Under the pieces are notes generated by a model. That model was not told the DNA's origin, made no database searches, and saw only the letters and a list, made by a program, of their open reading frames with translations. Shown one piece after another: positions 46,878-55,686 of a stretch of 64,000 bases of DNA. Within the stretch, counting starts at the first letter, position 1. Every line of letters begins with the position of its first letter. Position numbers and translations under genes: made by a program. The DNA lies in the NCBI GenBank assembly GCA_900540255.1, contig UQFE01000008.1:1-64000 (forward strand), given 5' to 3'. The stretch is from an uncultured Clostridium sp. GTDB lineage: Bacteria > Bacillota > Clostridia > Clostridiales > Clostridiaceae.

Positions 46878-48470
46878 TTAAAAATACGCTTTTGCTTTTC
46901 TTTCAATATCCTTTATAAGTTTATATTCCATTGAATCTACTAAAGCAATCCAACTTGCCTGAATCACATCTTTAGACACTCCAACGGTACTCCAACTTTC
47001 ATTTCCATCAGTACTTTCAATCAAAACTCTAACCTTTGCCCCTGTTGTACTTTCAGAATCTAAAACCCTAACTTTATAATCAACAAGCTTTACACTTTTA
47101 AGTTCTGGATAAAAAACTTCTAACGCTTTTCTTAATGCTTTATCCAATGCATTTACTGGGCCATCTCCTTCTGCTGCCGTCATTTCTCTTTTTCCATCAA
47201 CTGTTATATTTATTAAAGCTGTTGAAGTAAAATCATCATTATTCCATGGATTTTCACCTATAGTCTTAAAATGATTTAATTTAAAAAACGGCTTGTACTT
47301 TCCAATTGTTTTTCTTATTAAAAGCTCTACAGTTCCTTCTGCTCCCTCAAATTGATAACCTTCATACTCTAATTCTTTTAACCTTTTAGTTACCCTTTTT
47401 ACTTCATCTCCATCCTTTTTAACATTAGGAAAAATCTTGTGTATTTCTTGTAAAACTGTACTTTTTCCACTTACTTCTGATAATAAAAATCTTCTTTTAT
47501 TTCCAACCACCTCTGGTTTTATATGCTCATAAGACTCTGGTATTTTACAAATTGCATCTATATGCATACCTCCCTTATGTGCAAATGCTGATTTACCAAT
47601 ATAAGGAGTTGAATCTTCCAACTGAATATTAGATATTTCTGCAATATGCCTTGCCTTTGAAGTTAAATCTTGCAAATGTTCATTTCCCATTAATTTACAT
47701 CCCATTTTCAAAGCTATAGTTGGAATTAGTGTACTTAAATTTGTATTTCCACACCTTTCACCAACACCAATAAACGTACCTTGAATATGTATTGCACCTG
47801 CCTCTACTGCCATAATTGAATTTGCAACAGCCATTCCTATATCATTATGACAATGTATTCCTATAATATTTCCAAACCTATTAACTACTTCACTTGTTAT
47901 TTCAAATATTTCATTTGGCAAAGTCCCACCATTTGTATCACATAAAACCAACCTACTTGCTCCAGCATCCTTAGCAACTTTTAAAGTCATTATAGAATAC
48001 TCTTTATTTTCCTTATATCCATCAAAAAAATGCTCTGCATCAAAAATTACTTTTTTATTTTTTTCAACTAAATATTCTATTGTATCTCTTATCATCTCTA
48101 AATTTTCATCTAATGTTGTTTTTAATATATCTGTAACTTGAAATCCCCATGACTTTCCAAATATAGATACAACATCAGTTTCTGCTGATAATAGGCTTTT
48201 TATATTTATATCTTCATTAACATTTGAATTTGGTTTTCTTGTTGAACCAAAAGCAACTATTTGAGAATTTTTAAGTTTTATATCTTTTATAACCTTAAAG
48301 AACTCCATATCCTTAGGATTAGATCCTGGATTGCCAGCTTCTATATAATCAATGCCCATCTCATCTAATATCTTCACTATCTTTGTTTTATCCTCTAATG
48401 AAAATGATATTCCTTGCCCCTGAGCACCATCCCTTAAAGTTGAATCAAAAATTTCAATATTTTTATTCAA
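46878..48470 (-). CDS. cimA: (R)-citramalate synthase
   Basis: A 530-aa alpha-isopropylmalate-synthase-family enzyme. [42 protein letters not shown] and [15 protein letters not shown] belong to the TIM-barrel. The wording [11 protein letters not shown] and GNPGSNPKD, and the total length, fit the CimA branch (citramalate synthase), not LeuA. The C-terminal about 130 residues form the allosteric dimer domain ([18 protein letters not shown]). It condenses pyruvate and acetyl-CoA to start isoleucine synthesis without threonine. The start is TTG right after a GGGGGGG SD; a longer reading adds 22 residues encoded by repeat DNA. LeuA-like activity is not excluded. Confidence 0.9.
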   Translation of the reverse strand: MNKNIEIFDSTLRDGAQGQGISFSLEDKTKIVKILDEMGIDYIEAGNPGSNPKDMEFFKVIKDIKLKNSQIVAFGSTRKPNSNVNEDINIKSLLSAETDVVSIFGKSWGFQVTDILKTTLDENLEMIRDTIEYLVEKNKKVIFDAEHFFDGYKENKEYSIMTLKVAKDAGASRLVLCDTNGGTLPNEIFEITSEVVNRFGNIIGIHCHNDIGMAVANSIMAVEAGAIHIQGTFIGVGERCGNTNLSTLIPTIALKMGCKLMGNEHLQDLTSKARHIAEISNIQLEDSTPYIGKSAFAHKGGMHIDAICKIPESYEHIKPEVVGNKRRFLLSEVSGKSTVLQEIHKIFPNVKKDGDEVKRVTKRLKELEYEGYQFEGAEGTVELLIRKTIGKYKPFFKLNHFKTIGENPWNNDDFTSTALINITVDGKREMTAAEGDGPVNALDKALRKALEVFYPELKSVKLVDYKVRVLDSESTTGAKVRVLIESTDGNESWSTVGVSKDVIQASWIALVDSMEYKLIKDIERKAKAYF

Positions 48471-48488
48471 ATTACCCCCCCTTTTTTT

Positions 48489-48712
48489 CAGTTTCAAGTT
48501 GCAAGTTACAAGTGACAAGTTCTTTTTCAGTTTCAAGTTACAAATTACAAGTTTAGGTGTAAATTCATATTAACCTGAATTTAATAAATATATTTTTCAG
48601 AAACTCCCCAAGGAGTTTCCTCCTCAACTTGCCACTTGTCACTTGCCACTTATCACTTGCCACTTGCCACTTGTCACTTGCTAAACTTGCTAAACTTGCT
48701 AAACTTGCTAAC
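48489..48712. repeat. Heptamer inverted-array element, copy C
   Basis: Left array CAAGTTG, CAAGTTA, CAAGTGA and CAAATTA type. Core nearly identical to copy B, with the same GAAACTCC-CCAA-GGAGTTTC hairpin. Right array of about seven ACTTGCC/ACTTGTC/ACTTATC heptamers, changing at the end to four 9-nt units ACTTGCTAA. It fills the ilvN-cimA gap and ends just before the cimA SD. Confidence 0.92.
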
Positions 48713-48719
48713 CTCCTAA

Positions 48720-49232
48720 CTAATTAAAGATTTCGCAATAGTCTGTAATATCGTTTGCCCCTCTTTCTAATGCACATACTCCTGTTCTAACTAATTCTTT
48801 AATTTCATATTCTTCAAGTAATTTAATATGAGCATTAATTTTACTTTCATCACCAGTAAGTTCAATTGTTAAAGTTTCAGGCGAAATATCAACTATTTTA
48901 CTTCTAAAAATCTTAACAATTTCATTAATCGAAGCCCTTTGCTCTGCATCAGCCTTAACTTTAATGAGTACTAATTCCCTATAAACCGAGTTTTCTGGCT
49001 TTAAACTTAATACCCTTAAAACATCTTCTAATTTATTTAATTGCTTTGTAAATTGCTCTAATTCTTCTAATCCCCCATTTAATGCAATTGTCATTCTTGA
49101 AATTTCCGAATTTTCCGTTCTTCCAACTGTTAAGCTGTCAATATTGAATCCTCTTCTTGAAAATAGTCCTGAAACTCTTGTAAGTACACCAGAAGAATTT
49201 CTAACTAAAACTGATAAAACATACCTTGCCAT
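48720..49232 (-). CDS. ilvN: Acetolactate synthase, regulatory subunit
   Basis: A 170-aa protein with an N-terminal ACT domain (RYVLSVLVRNSSGVLTRVSGLFSRRGFNIDSLTVG, about 3-37) and the C-terminal ALS small-subunit domain (ELVLIKV through LVRTGVCALERG). It stimulates IlvB and gives feedback inhibition by valine or other branched-chain amino acids. It is the first gene of the operon behind the regulatory leader, with SD GAGGTG. Confidence 0.95.
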   Translation of the reverse strand: MARYVLSVLVRNSSGVLTRVSGLFSRRGFNIDSLTVGRTENSEISRMTIALNGGLEELEQFTKQLNKLEDVLRVLSLKPENSVYRELVLIKVKADAEQRASINEIVKIFRSKIVDISPETLTIELTGDESKINAHIKLLEEYEIKELVRTGVCALERGANDITDYCEIFN

Positions 49233-49290
49233 TTACACACCTCAATTCAAATATTTTCAAGTTATTCAATAAAATGTATTTATTTAGATA

Positions 49291-49331
49291 AAAAAATCCC
49301 ACCCTTAATGATAAAATCATAACGGTGGGAT
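49291..49331 (-). terminator. Attenuator terminator before ilvN
   Basis: On the minus strand ATCCCACC...GGTGGGAT with extended, partly mismatched GTTATGAT/ATCATTAA stem and a run of six to seven T. It lies 58 nt before the ilvN ATG, inside the operon leader, so it must be conditional. Confidence 0.9.
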
Positions 49332-49570
49332 AACATTCCTCATCATTAATATCACTAGGCTCAAACAAACCCTTGCCTTTAACGGTGCTTACCGGCAATC
49401 TCTTAATTATTAGCTTTTGACTAATGTTCAGAGTGCAGCTCAAGAGTGATTATTATCTAGTAAAAGTATCCATTCACACCATCCATGGACTCTCTGTAAC
49501 TTTTTTCCCTAAATAAGTGTCTCTATCACAGCTTTTCTTCCCTAAGCGGGATTTCCAAAATATTCTATTG
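49332..49570 (-). promoter_or_regulatory. T-box-like leader of the ilv-leu operon
   Basis: The leader has T-box stem I features. A base AGCT...AGAG pairs with CTCT...AGCT. The distal arm GAGAGTCCAT-GGATGGTGTGA-ATGGA shares GATGGTGT with the gltX T-box. The Ile codon ATC followed by A stands directly before CTCT (near 49449), the specifier position. A stem-III-like ATTAG/CTAAT follows, then TTGCC/GGCAA. I could not find the canonical AGGGTGG antiterminator core, so this may be a variant T-box. Confidence 0.65.
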
Positions 49571-49575
49571 CTAAT

Positions 49576-49605
49576 ATATTACTCTCTTTCTTAATATACT
49601 GTCAA
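49576..49605 (-). promoter_or_regulatory. Promoter of the ilv-leu operon
   Basis: On the minus strand TTGACA, 18 nt, TAATAT, followed by the leader. The start point would be near 49568. Confidence 0.7.
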
Positions 49606-49980
49606 TACTCTCTTTTAATTTTTACTAATTTAATTATAATTTTATGTTAAAATTACTTTATTTTTATAATTAACCATTTTTTATATAAATTTATTAATAA
49701 TCTAGTATTTTTATTTTATTCTTATTAACTTATTAATAATATTTTTTATGTTTTCATAATATTAATTATTTTTAATAATTTTTCAAAAATCAAATTAGCT
49801 ATCATAATGTCTATTTTGTAATATAGAATTTTATAGTTTTAAATCTTAAAATCAATCTCTATCACCACTACTTACAAATTCTATTTTATCACCTCTACTT
49901 AAATTTTAAGTATTAACATTAATCAGTATCAATTATTTCATTATTTTAAAAATTTTATATTCTCCCATATATAAAAATAT
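49606..49980. other. AT-rich gap between the ilv promoter and the glmM terminator
   Basis: No gene, RNA or clear regulatory site recognised. Very AT-rich with many in-frame stops. It separates two minus-strand units and may contain upstream activating sequence for the operon promoter. Confidence 0.4.
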
Positions 49981-50016
49981 GGTGTATTAAAACTAAAAAA
50001 TTAATTTTAATACACC
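49981..50016 (-). terminator. Terminator after glmM
   Basis: Perfect 12-bp arms GGTGTATTAAAA (49981-49992) and TTTTAATACACC (50005-50016), followed on the minus strand by a weak T-rich stretch (ATATTTTTATA). Confidence 0.7.
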
Positions 50017-50041
50017 ATTAAATCAAAAATACTTATATTTA

Positions 50042-51385
50042 TTATATTTTACTTAATATTAAATTAGCAATTTTATGTGCCATTTCATCTATTTCTTCTT
50101 GGTTTTCACCTTCAAGCATAACTCTTACTAATGGCTCTGTTCCAGATGGTCTTATAAGAACTCTTCCAACACCATTTAATTTATCTTCTACTTCTTTTAT
50201 AGCTGCAATTATTTCAGCATCTTCTAAATAAATGTTTTTCTTTTCATTTGGAACTTTTGCATTAACTAATACTTGTGGTAATTCCTTCATTACTCCAGCT
50301 AATTCACTAAATGATTTTCCACTTTCTTTAAGAATAGCTGCAACTTGTAATGCAGTAACTAATCCATCACCAGTAGTATTATGATTTAAGAATATAATAT
50401 GTCCTGACTGTTCTCCACCTAATACATAATTATTCTTAAGCATTTCTTCAAGAACATATCTATCTCCAACTTTAGTTTTCACTAAGTTAACCCCTTCTCT
50501 TTTAGCAGCAATATCTAATCCTAAATTGCTCATAACTGTTACAACTAAAGTATCATCATTTAATTTACCTGATTCTTTTAATGCTTTTGCACAAATAGTA
50601 AGTAGGAAATCTCCATTTATCATATTTCCTTTTTCATCTACAGCTAAACATCTATCGGCATCTCCATCAAATGCAAATCCAATGTCACATTGTTTTCTTA
50701 CAACATAATCCATTAACTCTTCCATGTGAGTTGAACCACAATTTTCATTTATGTTATTTCCATCTGGATTATCATTTATTACATATACTCTTGCACCTAA
50801 AGCTCTAAATGCCTTTACAGCAGCTTTATAAGCAGCACCATTTGCACAATCTAATGCAACCCTAAGACCTTTTAAGTCTGTTTTTATTGTGCTTAATGAA
50901 TAATCAATATATTCTCTTAATGCTGTTTCTTCTGTATATGATCTTCCAACATCTCCTCCAACTGGACTAGGTACACCTTCAAATCCACTTTCTATTACAG
51001 CTTGTATTTGATCTTCTAAACTATCTGATAATTTATATCCTTTTCCATCAAAGAATTTAATTCCATTATACTCTACTGGGTTGTGAGATGCTGAAATCAT
51101 AACTCCTGCATCTGCCTTATATTGTCTAGTTAAATGTGCTACTGCTGGTGTTGGAACAACACCTAATATTACAGCTTCTGCACCAACTGAAAGTATACCT
51201 GCAACTAATGCAGCTTCAAGCATATCTCCTGATATTCTTGTATCTTTAGCAACTAAAATCTTAGGTTTATGCGTACCTTCTGTTAATACATAAGCTCCTG
51301 CTCTTCCTAAGCTATATGCTAAATCTGCTGTTAATTCAGTATTAGCTATACCTCTAACACCATCTGTTCCAAACATTCTACTCAT
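50042..51385 (-). CDS. glmM: Phosphoglucosamine mutase
   Basis: A 447-aa alpha-D-phosphohexomutase that converts glucosamine-6-P to glucosamine-1-P for UDP-GlcNAc and cell-wall synthesis. Motifs: GTDGVRG at the N-terminus, the phosphoserine loop [13 protein letters not shown] (about residue 95-107), the Mg2+ loop FDGDADRC (about 240), GGEQSGH and the phosphate-binding [12 protein letters not shown] near the C-terminus. The usual upstream partners cdaA and cdaR are absent; a tnpB element lies there instead, about 180 bp upstream. Confidence 0.97.
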   Translation of the reverse strand: MSRMFGTDGVRGIANTELTADLAYSLGRAGAYVLTEGTHKPKILVAKDTRISGDMLEAALVAGILSVGAEAVILGVVPTPAVAHLTRQYKADAGVMISASHNPVEYNGIKFFDGKGYKLSDSLEDQIQAVIESGFEGVPSPVGGDVGRSYTEETALREYIDYSLSTIKTDLKGLRVALDCANGAAYKAAVKAFRALGARVYVINDNPDGNNINENCGSTHMEELMDYVVRKQCDIGFAFDGDADRCLAVDEKGNMINGDFLLTICAKALKESGKLNDDTLVVTVMSNLGLDIAAKREGVNLVKTKVGDRYVLEEMLKNNYVLGGEQSGHIIFLNHNTTGDGLVTALQVAAILKESGKSFSELAGVMKELPQVLVNAKVPNEKKNIYLEDAEIIAAIKEVEDKLNGVGRVLIRPSGTEPLVRVMLEGENQEEIDEMAHKIANLILSKI

Positions 51386-51474
51386 ATATAAAACACCGTT
51401 GCCAAAACCTTATAAAACTTTATAAAGCTTGTTTAATTCCTTATTCAACCTGTCTGATTTTGTAATGAATAAAT

Positions 51475-51562
51475 TCATATACTACTTTCATTTGATATGA
51501 CAGTCCAAAGGCGTAAATTCGGGTACAACGCACCCTACATATTAGCAATATCTTTTAGATGA
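51475..51562 (-). ncRNA. Candidate TnpB guide RNA (omega RNA) 3' region / element right end
   Basis: Directly downstream of the tnpB stop on the same strand. An ATTAGCAAT/ATTGCTAAT stem overlaps the last codons, followed by GGGTGCGTTGTACCCGAATT and ACGCC, which can form an H-type pseudoknot (GGG/CCC with GCGT/ACGC interleaved), then GGACTGTC. In IS200/IS605 elements the guide RNA covers the tnpB 3' end and the right end. The exact end is not known. Confidence 0.5.
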
Positions 51563-52678
51563 TTAAATTGCTAATCCATATCTACTAAGATTAATGCTTG
51601 CATTGTAATCTCTATTTATGTTTAGACCACAAGAACATTTATATGTTCTATCTTTAAGTTTTAAGTCTTTTTTTATAGAACCACATGAGCTACAAGTTTT
51701 TGATGATGGATAATATCTATCTGCTTCAACAAATTCAATTCCATATAACTCACATTTATACTTAATTATCACCTTAAAATTATATAAACATTGTTCTGCA
51801 ACTGCTTGAGATAGATGTTTATTTTTCATCATACCTTTAATATTTAAATCCTCCATAACTACTCTTGATGGTTTGGTTTTCACTATCTTTGTAGTTACTT
51901 GGTGAATATAATTTAATCTTATATTAGATAATCTACGATAAATAAGTTTAATTTGCTTTTCAAGTTTTGCAATGTTCTTGGTTTTGACATACTCCTTTCC
52001 CTTTTTATTTTGCTCGTATTTTCGTGAACATTGTCTTTGTTTTCTTTTTAAGACCTTTTTTAACCTTTTTACTTCTTTTGTTTTATTAATATTTTTAAAA
52101 GTCATTCCATTGGAACAAACCGCCAAATCTTTAATACCTACATCTATTCCTAGACTCACATCAGTTAATTTAACAGTAGGTTGCTCTTCTTCTATTCCTA
52201 CTGAAATATACCAATATTTATTATCATAACTGACTCTTGGATTGGTATATTTAACGCTCATAGGTATTTGCTCTTTAGTTTTAATCCAACCTACTTTTTC
52301 AATTAATACTGACTTTTCTTTAACTTTTAGTTTGTCGGTATCATTATAAAAAGATGGTCTTGATTTTTTTCTACTTTTGAATCTTGGCTTATCAGCTAAT
52401 CCCTTAAAAAAGTTCTTATAAGCATTACAACAATCTTTTACTGCTTGCTTTGCCACATTATTAGATACTTCATTAAGCCATGGTAGTTCATCTTTTTTAA
52501 GCTGAGTTATTTCTTTTCTCAAATCATTATCTTTAATGAATTTGCCACCGTTCTTATAATTTTCTTCTTGCTTATTCAAAGCCCAGTTATAAATAAACCT
52601 TGCAGTGCCAACCGATTGCCATAGCTTATATTCTTGTTCCGCTGTCGGATACAATCTAATTTTCTTTGCAAGTATCAT
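51563..52678 (-). CDS. tnpB: RNA-guided endonuclease TnpB (IS200/IS605 OrfB)
   Basis: A 371-aa OrfB protein. The N-terminal helix-turn-helix region begins ILAKKIRLYPTAEQEYKLWQ. The RuvC-like nuclease is apparently intact: Asp in GIDVGIKDLAV, Glu in VVMEDLNIKGM, Asp in NINRDYNASINL. A four-Cys zinc finger (CSSCG...YKCSCG) stands before the last Asp. TnpB cuts DNA guided by RNA from the element's right end and is the ancestor-like relative of Cas12. No tnpA is adjacent, so mobility would need a transposase in trans. It stands between yerC and glmM on the same strand. Confidence 0.95.
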   Translation of the reverse strand: MILAKKIRLYPTAEQEYKLWQSVGTARFIYNWALNKQEENYKNGGKFIKDNDLRKEITQLKKDELPWLNEVSNNVAKQAVKDCCNAYKNFFKGLADKPRFKSRKKSRPSFYNDTDKLKVKEKSVLIEKVGWIKTKEQIPMSVKYTNPRVSYDNKYWYISVGIEEEQPTVKLTDVSLGIDVGIKDLAVCSNGMTFKNINKTKEVKRLKKVLKRKQRQCSRKYEQNKKGKEYVKTKNIAKLEKQIKLIYRRLSNIRLNYIHQVTTKIVKTKPSRVVMEDLNIKGMMKNKHLSQAVAEQCLYNFKVIIKYKCELYGIEFVEADRYYPSSKTCSSCGSIKKDLKLKDRTYKCSCGLNINRDYNASINLSRYGLAI

Positions 52679-52942
52679 CCTCCAACAACTCCTTAATTAT
52701 TTTCTTAGCCTTATCCAATTACTTCTTTATTTTTAGATTCCGTATTTTTGAGACCTAATAAATGATTAAGTTGCTCTTGAAAATAATACTTATATGCCGT
52801 ATCTTCAACTAATTTAATAACTGTTAATCAACCTCACTTTTGAATTTAAATATAGTCATTACTCTATTAGTATAGTATTTATTCCGTTTTTTTACAACAT
52901 AATATTCTTTAGTTATATTTCAACTAATAATTTATTTTATAG
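52679..52942 (-). other. Region upstream of tnpB with a short open frame
   Basis: A frame at 52711-52827 reads LTVIKLVEDTAYKYYFQEQL and on for 39 codons with plausible composition but no standard start. It may be an element-specific small ORF or the tail of a gene cut by the insertion. The left end of the tnpB element should lie in this segment. I cannot define it. Confidence 0.3.
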
Positions 52943-53251
52943 CTAATTTTCACTTTCCTTAGCTTTTAATCTTTCTAATACTAATCCATATCCACCTTGA
53001 CCATAATTTAAGCATTTATTTACTCTACTTATAGTTGCTGTACTTGCTTTAGTTTTTTCTGCTATTTCTGTATATACATTTTTATCTGTAAGCATTTTTG
53101 CAACACATAATCTTTGTGAAATTGCTCTTAATTCATTTATTGTAGCTATATCTTCAAAAAATTTATAACATTCATCTATATCCTTTAATTCTAAAATAGC
53201 ATTAAAAAGCATATCTAAGTCTTCCTTAAAATCCAAATCCTTTAGACTCAT
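52943..53251 (-). CDS. yerC: TrpR-like protein YerC/YecD
   Basis: A 102-aa protein of the TrpR/YerC-YecD group. DLDMLFNAILELKDIDECYKFFEDI is the helical N-terminal part, and the DNA-binding region is ELRAISQRLCVAKML...YTEIAEKTKASTATISRVNKCLNYGQGGY. The family has the Trp-repressor fold, but its ligand and targets are not established in Firmicutes. SD GGAGTG precedes ATG. No trp genes are near. Confidence 0.92.
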   Translation of the reverse strand: MSLKDLDFKEDLDMLFNAILELKDIDECYKFFEDIATINELRAISQRLCVAKMLTDKNVYTEIAEKTKASTATISRVNKCLNYGQGGYGLVLERLKAKESEN

Positions 53252-53329
53252 ATAATCACTCCTATTTTTTACATGTTTTATTTTAACAATTTAACACACT
53301 AAAAATAACATGCACTTAAAATTTTCCTT

Positions 53330-53593
53330 GGTTTAATATTTTTTTCATCTTCATTATAAAATAATTCTCTTTTCATGTATTAATCATAAATACTTTTTGT
53401 AGCTAAAATCCATATCTCTCCTATACCACTATAAACATTATTTACCTCTTCGACAAGTTCTTCATCAATTGTTTTTTCATATTTTTCTTATTCTACTTTT
53501 ATATTAGAACTAATTAATATTTAAAAAACAAGCTTCTCCTTGCATTTGTGAAACTAAAGTAGGTTTATTTTTTATAGCTATATTACTTCTCAT
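53330..53593 (-). pseudogene. Possible decayed coding remnant
   Basis: On the minus strand two protein-like stretches are broken by stops: MRSNIAIKNKPTLVSQMQGE (start at 53593, stop at 53510) and, further on, KTIDEELVEEVNNVYSGIGE, continuing IWILATKSIYD to a stop at 53390. Composition is gene-like, but there is no SD and the family is not recognised. The rest of 53252-53660 is AT-rich without features. Confidence 0.35.
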
Positions 53594-53668
53594 ATAATTT
53601 TTACACCCTATACTTTTATACATTATATCTTAATCTTATCCACTTTAACTTATTTTAAAAATTAATCC

Positions 53669-53699
53669 CTTGAAAAATTTAATAACTAAATTTTTCAAG
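53669..53699 (-). terminator. Terminator of the flagellar operon
   Basis: Perfect 13-bp arms CTTGAAAAATTTA and TAAATTTTTCAAG with a 5-nt loop, 45 nt after the fliN stop, followed on the minus strand by GGGATTAATTTTT. Confidence 0.75.
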
Positions 53700-53743
53700 A
53701 GATTTTTATAATTGTAACTTTAAATATTATTAGATTTTACTTA

Positions 53744-54007
53744 TTATTTTAAACTATTCACTAAATCTTCTGGTTCTAAAACCTCAGTAATTTTAATTCC
53801 AAAATTTTGATTAGAAATTACAACTTGTCCGTATGCTACCTTTTTACCATTTACAAGTATTTCAACTTCTTGATTTTCTAAAGTATCAAGCTCTATTAAA
53901 GAACCTCTTCCTAATTCTAAAATTTCATTTAATGACATTTTTGTTCTACCTAAAATAGCAGTTATTTCTATTGGAATATCTAAAACTCTAGATATTTTTT
54001 CATTCAT
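53744..54007 (-). CDS. fliN: Flagellar motor switch protein FliN (short)
   Basis: An 87-aa SpoA-domain protein: VLDIPIEITAILGRTKMSLNEILELGRGSLIELD...GKKVAYGQVVISNQNFGIKITEV, the conserved FliN/C-ring core. It lacks the CheC-like phosphatase part of FliY found in many Firmicutes. FliN multimers form the lower C ring. It is the last gene of the operon here, 11 bp after fliM. Confidence 0.93.
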   Translation of the reverse strand: MNEKISRVLDIPIEITAILGRTKMSLNEILELGRGSLIELDTLENQEVEILVNGKKVAYGQVVISNQNFGIKITEVLEPEDLVNSLK

Positions 54008-54018
54008 ATATATCTCTC

Positions 54019-54903
54019 CTACCTTATAATATCAGTAATTTCTACTCCATTTTTACTTCCTAATATACCTGGCTTAGCTTTATATGCTTTAGCATCACCA
54101 ATATTTACTGTAATGTCTTCATTTATTTTTTGATCTAAAATTATAACATCACCAATCTCTAAATTTAATAAATCATTTATACTTACCTTGGCAGTTCCTA
54201 ATTGAGCAGTTACATTTAAATCAACATTTTTTATATATGGATATATTTCATAACCCTCAATATGTCTTTCACTTTCCTCCTCCTTAATATCACTACTATT
54301 TGCTCCTCTTGTATTAAAATCATTTATTATATCCTTTGTGCTTTCATAAGGAATACAAAATCTCATATATCCAATTATATTATTTTGTAATGATATATTT
54401 ATTAATGAAGTAAAAATCATATCTTTTGAATTAAGATTTTGATATTGAATTTTATTTGTGTAAACTTTGTTTATTTGAATTCTGTCATGTTGAATAGGCA
54501 TATACATTCTAGTTAATAAATTGCTAAATAAATATTTTACTAATTCTATATCTATATTAGTTGGCTCTCTATCTTTATCTTCAATATTTCCATTTCCACC
54601 TAATAATAAATCAACAATACTTAAAATTGTAACTTTATCTATAAATAAAGTTAAATTGTATATAGTTGGTAAAATTGAGTATTCTATTACTATATTGTCA
54701 TTATCTATACTTTCAATAAATTCCCCATAAGTACTTTGCATAGATTTATTTACTGACATTCTTAAATCATTGCTTTTAGTTTCATAATTAATTTGCATAT
54801 TTGAAGTTTTACAAAATTCTTCACACATAACAGTTAAATTTCTTATGTTTTCTAAAGAGAATTTCTTACTTTTTTTAAAATCATATAATCTTATATCATC
54901 CAT
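54019..54903 (-). CDS. fliM: Flagellar motor switch protein FliM
   Basis: A 294-aa protein with the FliM middle domain (FSLENIRNLTVMCEEFCKTSNMQINYE at the start; LSIVDLLLGGNGN with the GGxG motif about residue 95) and a C-terminal SpoA domain (KNVDLNVTAQLGTAKVSINDLLNLEIGDVIIL). It is somewhat shorter than the usual 320-335 aa, and the N-terminal CheY-binding peptide (LSQxEIDALL) is not visible; instead it begins MDDIRLYDFKKSKKFS. That may affect how CheY-P controls rotation. Confidence 0.88.
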   Translation of the reverse strand: MDDIRLYDFKKSKKFSLENIRNLTVMCEEFCKTSNMQINYETKSNDLRMSVNKSMQSTYGEFIESIDNDNIVIEYSILPTIYNLTLFIDKVTILSIVDLLLGGNGNIEDKDREPTNIDIELVKYLFSNLLTRMYMPIQHDRIQINKVYTNKIQYQNLNSKDMIFTSLINISLQNNIIGYMRFCIPYESTKDIINDFNTRGANSSDIKEEESERHIEGYEIYPYIKNVDLNVTAQLGTAKVSINDLLNLEIGDVIILDQKINEDITVNIGDAKAYKAKPGILGSKNGVEITDIIR

Positions 54904-54918
54904 GCTTTATCCTCTTTC

Positions 54919-55677
54919 TTACCTAGATTGTAAATTATTAATCATAGACCACATTTCATCAGCAACACTAAATCCCTTACTATTTAATTGAAAAGCTCTT
55001 TGCATTGATATTAAATCAGTAAATTCTTGTGCTGTATTTACATTAGACATTTCGATATAACCTTGATGTATGTCTCCATTTGCTTGAATTACTTGAGCTC
55101 CATCATTAATAATAAATAAATTATTACCTGTTGATAAAAAATCATTGTCACCAGTGGCCTTATATAAATTAATATTTCCTATCCTTTCATTATTGACATA
55201 AACTTCACCCTTTTTATTAACAGAAAAATTATTTTCTTGTATTCCAGAATTATCATAATTTTTCCCATTAATAAATTGAATATCCAGAATATTTCCTGAA
55301 TCATCAACAATCTTTCCATTTCCATCAATTGAAAATTCACCATTTCTAGTATAAGCATATGTATTATCAGATTTAATTACCCTAAAAAATCCTTCTCCAT
55401 CTATAGCTAAATTAGTCGCTATACCACTATTTCTTAATGAACCTTGTGTAAAATTTCTTAATTCCGTAGTGCTTTTTACACCAGTACCTACTGTAGTATT
55501 ATCAGCATTTACTGGATACTTTTCTTTTGAAATTCCATTTCTAAGTAAATCCTCAAATCCAACCTCTAATTTTTTGTATCCAGTTGTATTTGCATTAACT
55601 ACATTATTTGAAATAACATTAATTTTATTTTGAGTTGCACTCATTCCAGTTCTACTTACATTTAAAATACCATACAT
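54919..55677 (-). CDS. flgG: Flagellar basal-body rod protein FlgG
   Basis: A 252-aa rod/hook-family protein. The N-terminal flg_bb_rod motif is GMSATQNKINVISNNVVNANTTGYKK; the central part has IDGEGFFRV and TRNGEFSIDGNGKIVDDSG; the C-terminal helix is GYIEMSNVNTAQEFTDLISMQRAFQLNSKGF. It forms part of the distal rod. It is a paralogue of the gene 10 bp upstream. Confidence 0.9.
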   Translation of the reverse strand: MYGILNVSRTGMSATQNKINVISNNVVNANTTGYKKLEVGFEDLLRNGISKEKYPVNADNTTVGTGVKSTTELRNFTQGSLRNSGIATNLAIDGEGFFRVIKSDNTYAYTRNGEFSIDGNGKIVDDSGNILDIQFINGKNYDNSGIQENNFSVNKKGEVYVNNERIGNINLYKATGDNDFLSTGNNLFIINDGAQVIQANGDIHQGYIEMSNVNTAQEFTDLISMQRAFQLNSKGFSVADEMWSMINNLQSR

Positions 55678-55686
55678 ATCTTATAC

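Noticed and set aside
46878..48536. leuA (2-isopropylmalate synthase) as the name of the gene upstream of leuC
   Set aside because: [11 protein letters not shown] and GNPGSNPKD, and the length, fit citramalate synthase better.
49201..49443. 80-codon open frame in the ilv leader, considered as a leader peptide
   Set aside because: It runs through the attenuator hairpin, has no run of Ile, Leu or Val codons, and overlaps the ilvN start. A T-box-like leader explains the region better.
52679..52830. Decayed tnpA upstream of tnpB
   Set aside because: The short open frame has no HUH or Tyr motif of Y1 transposases and no serine-recombinase motif.
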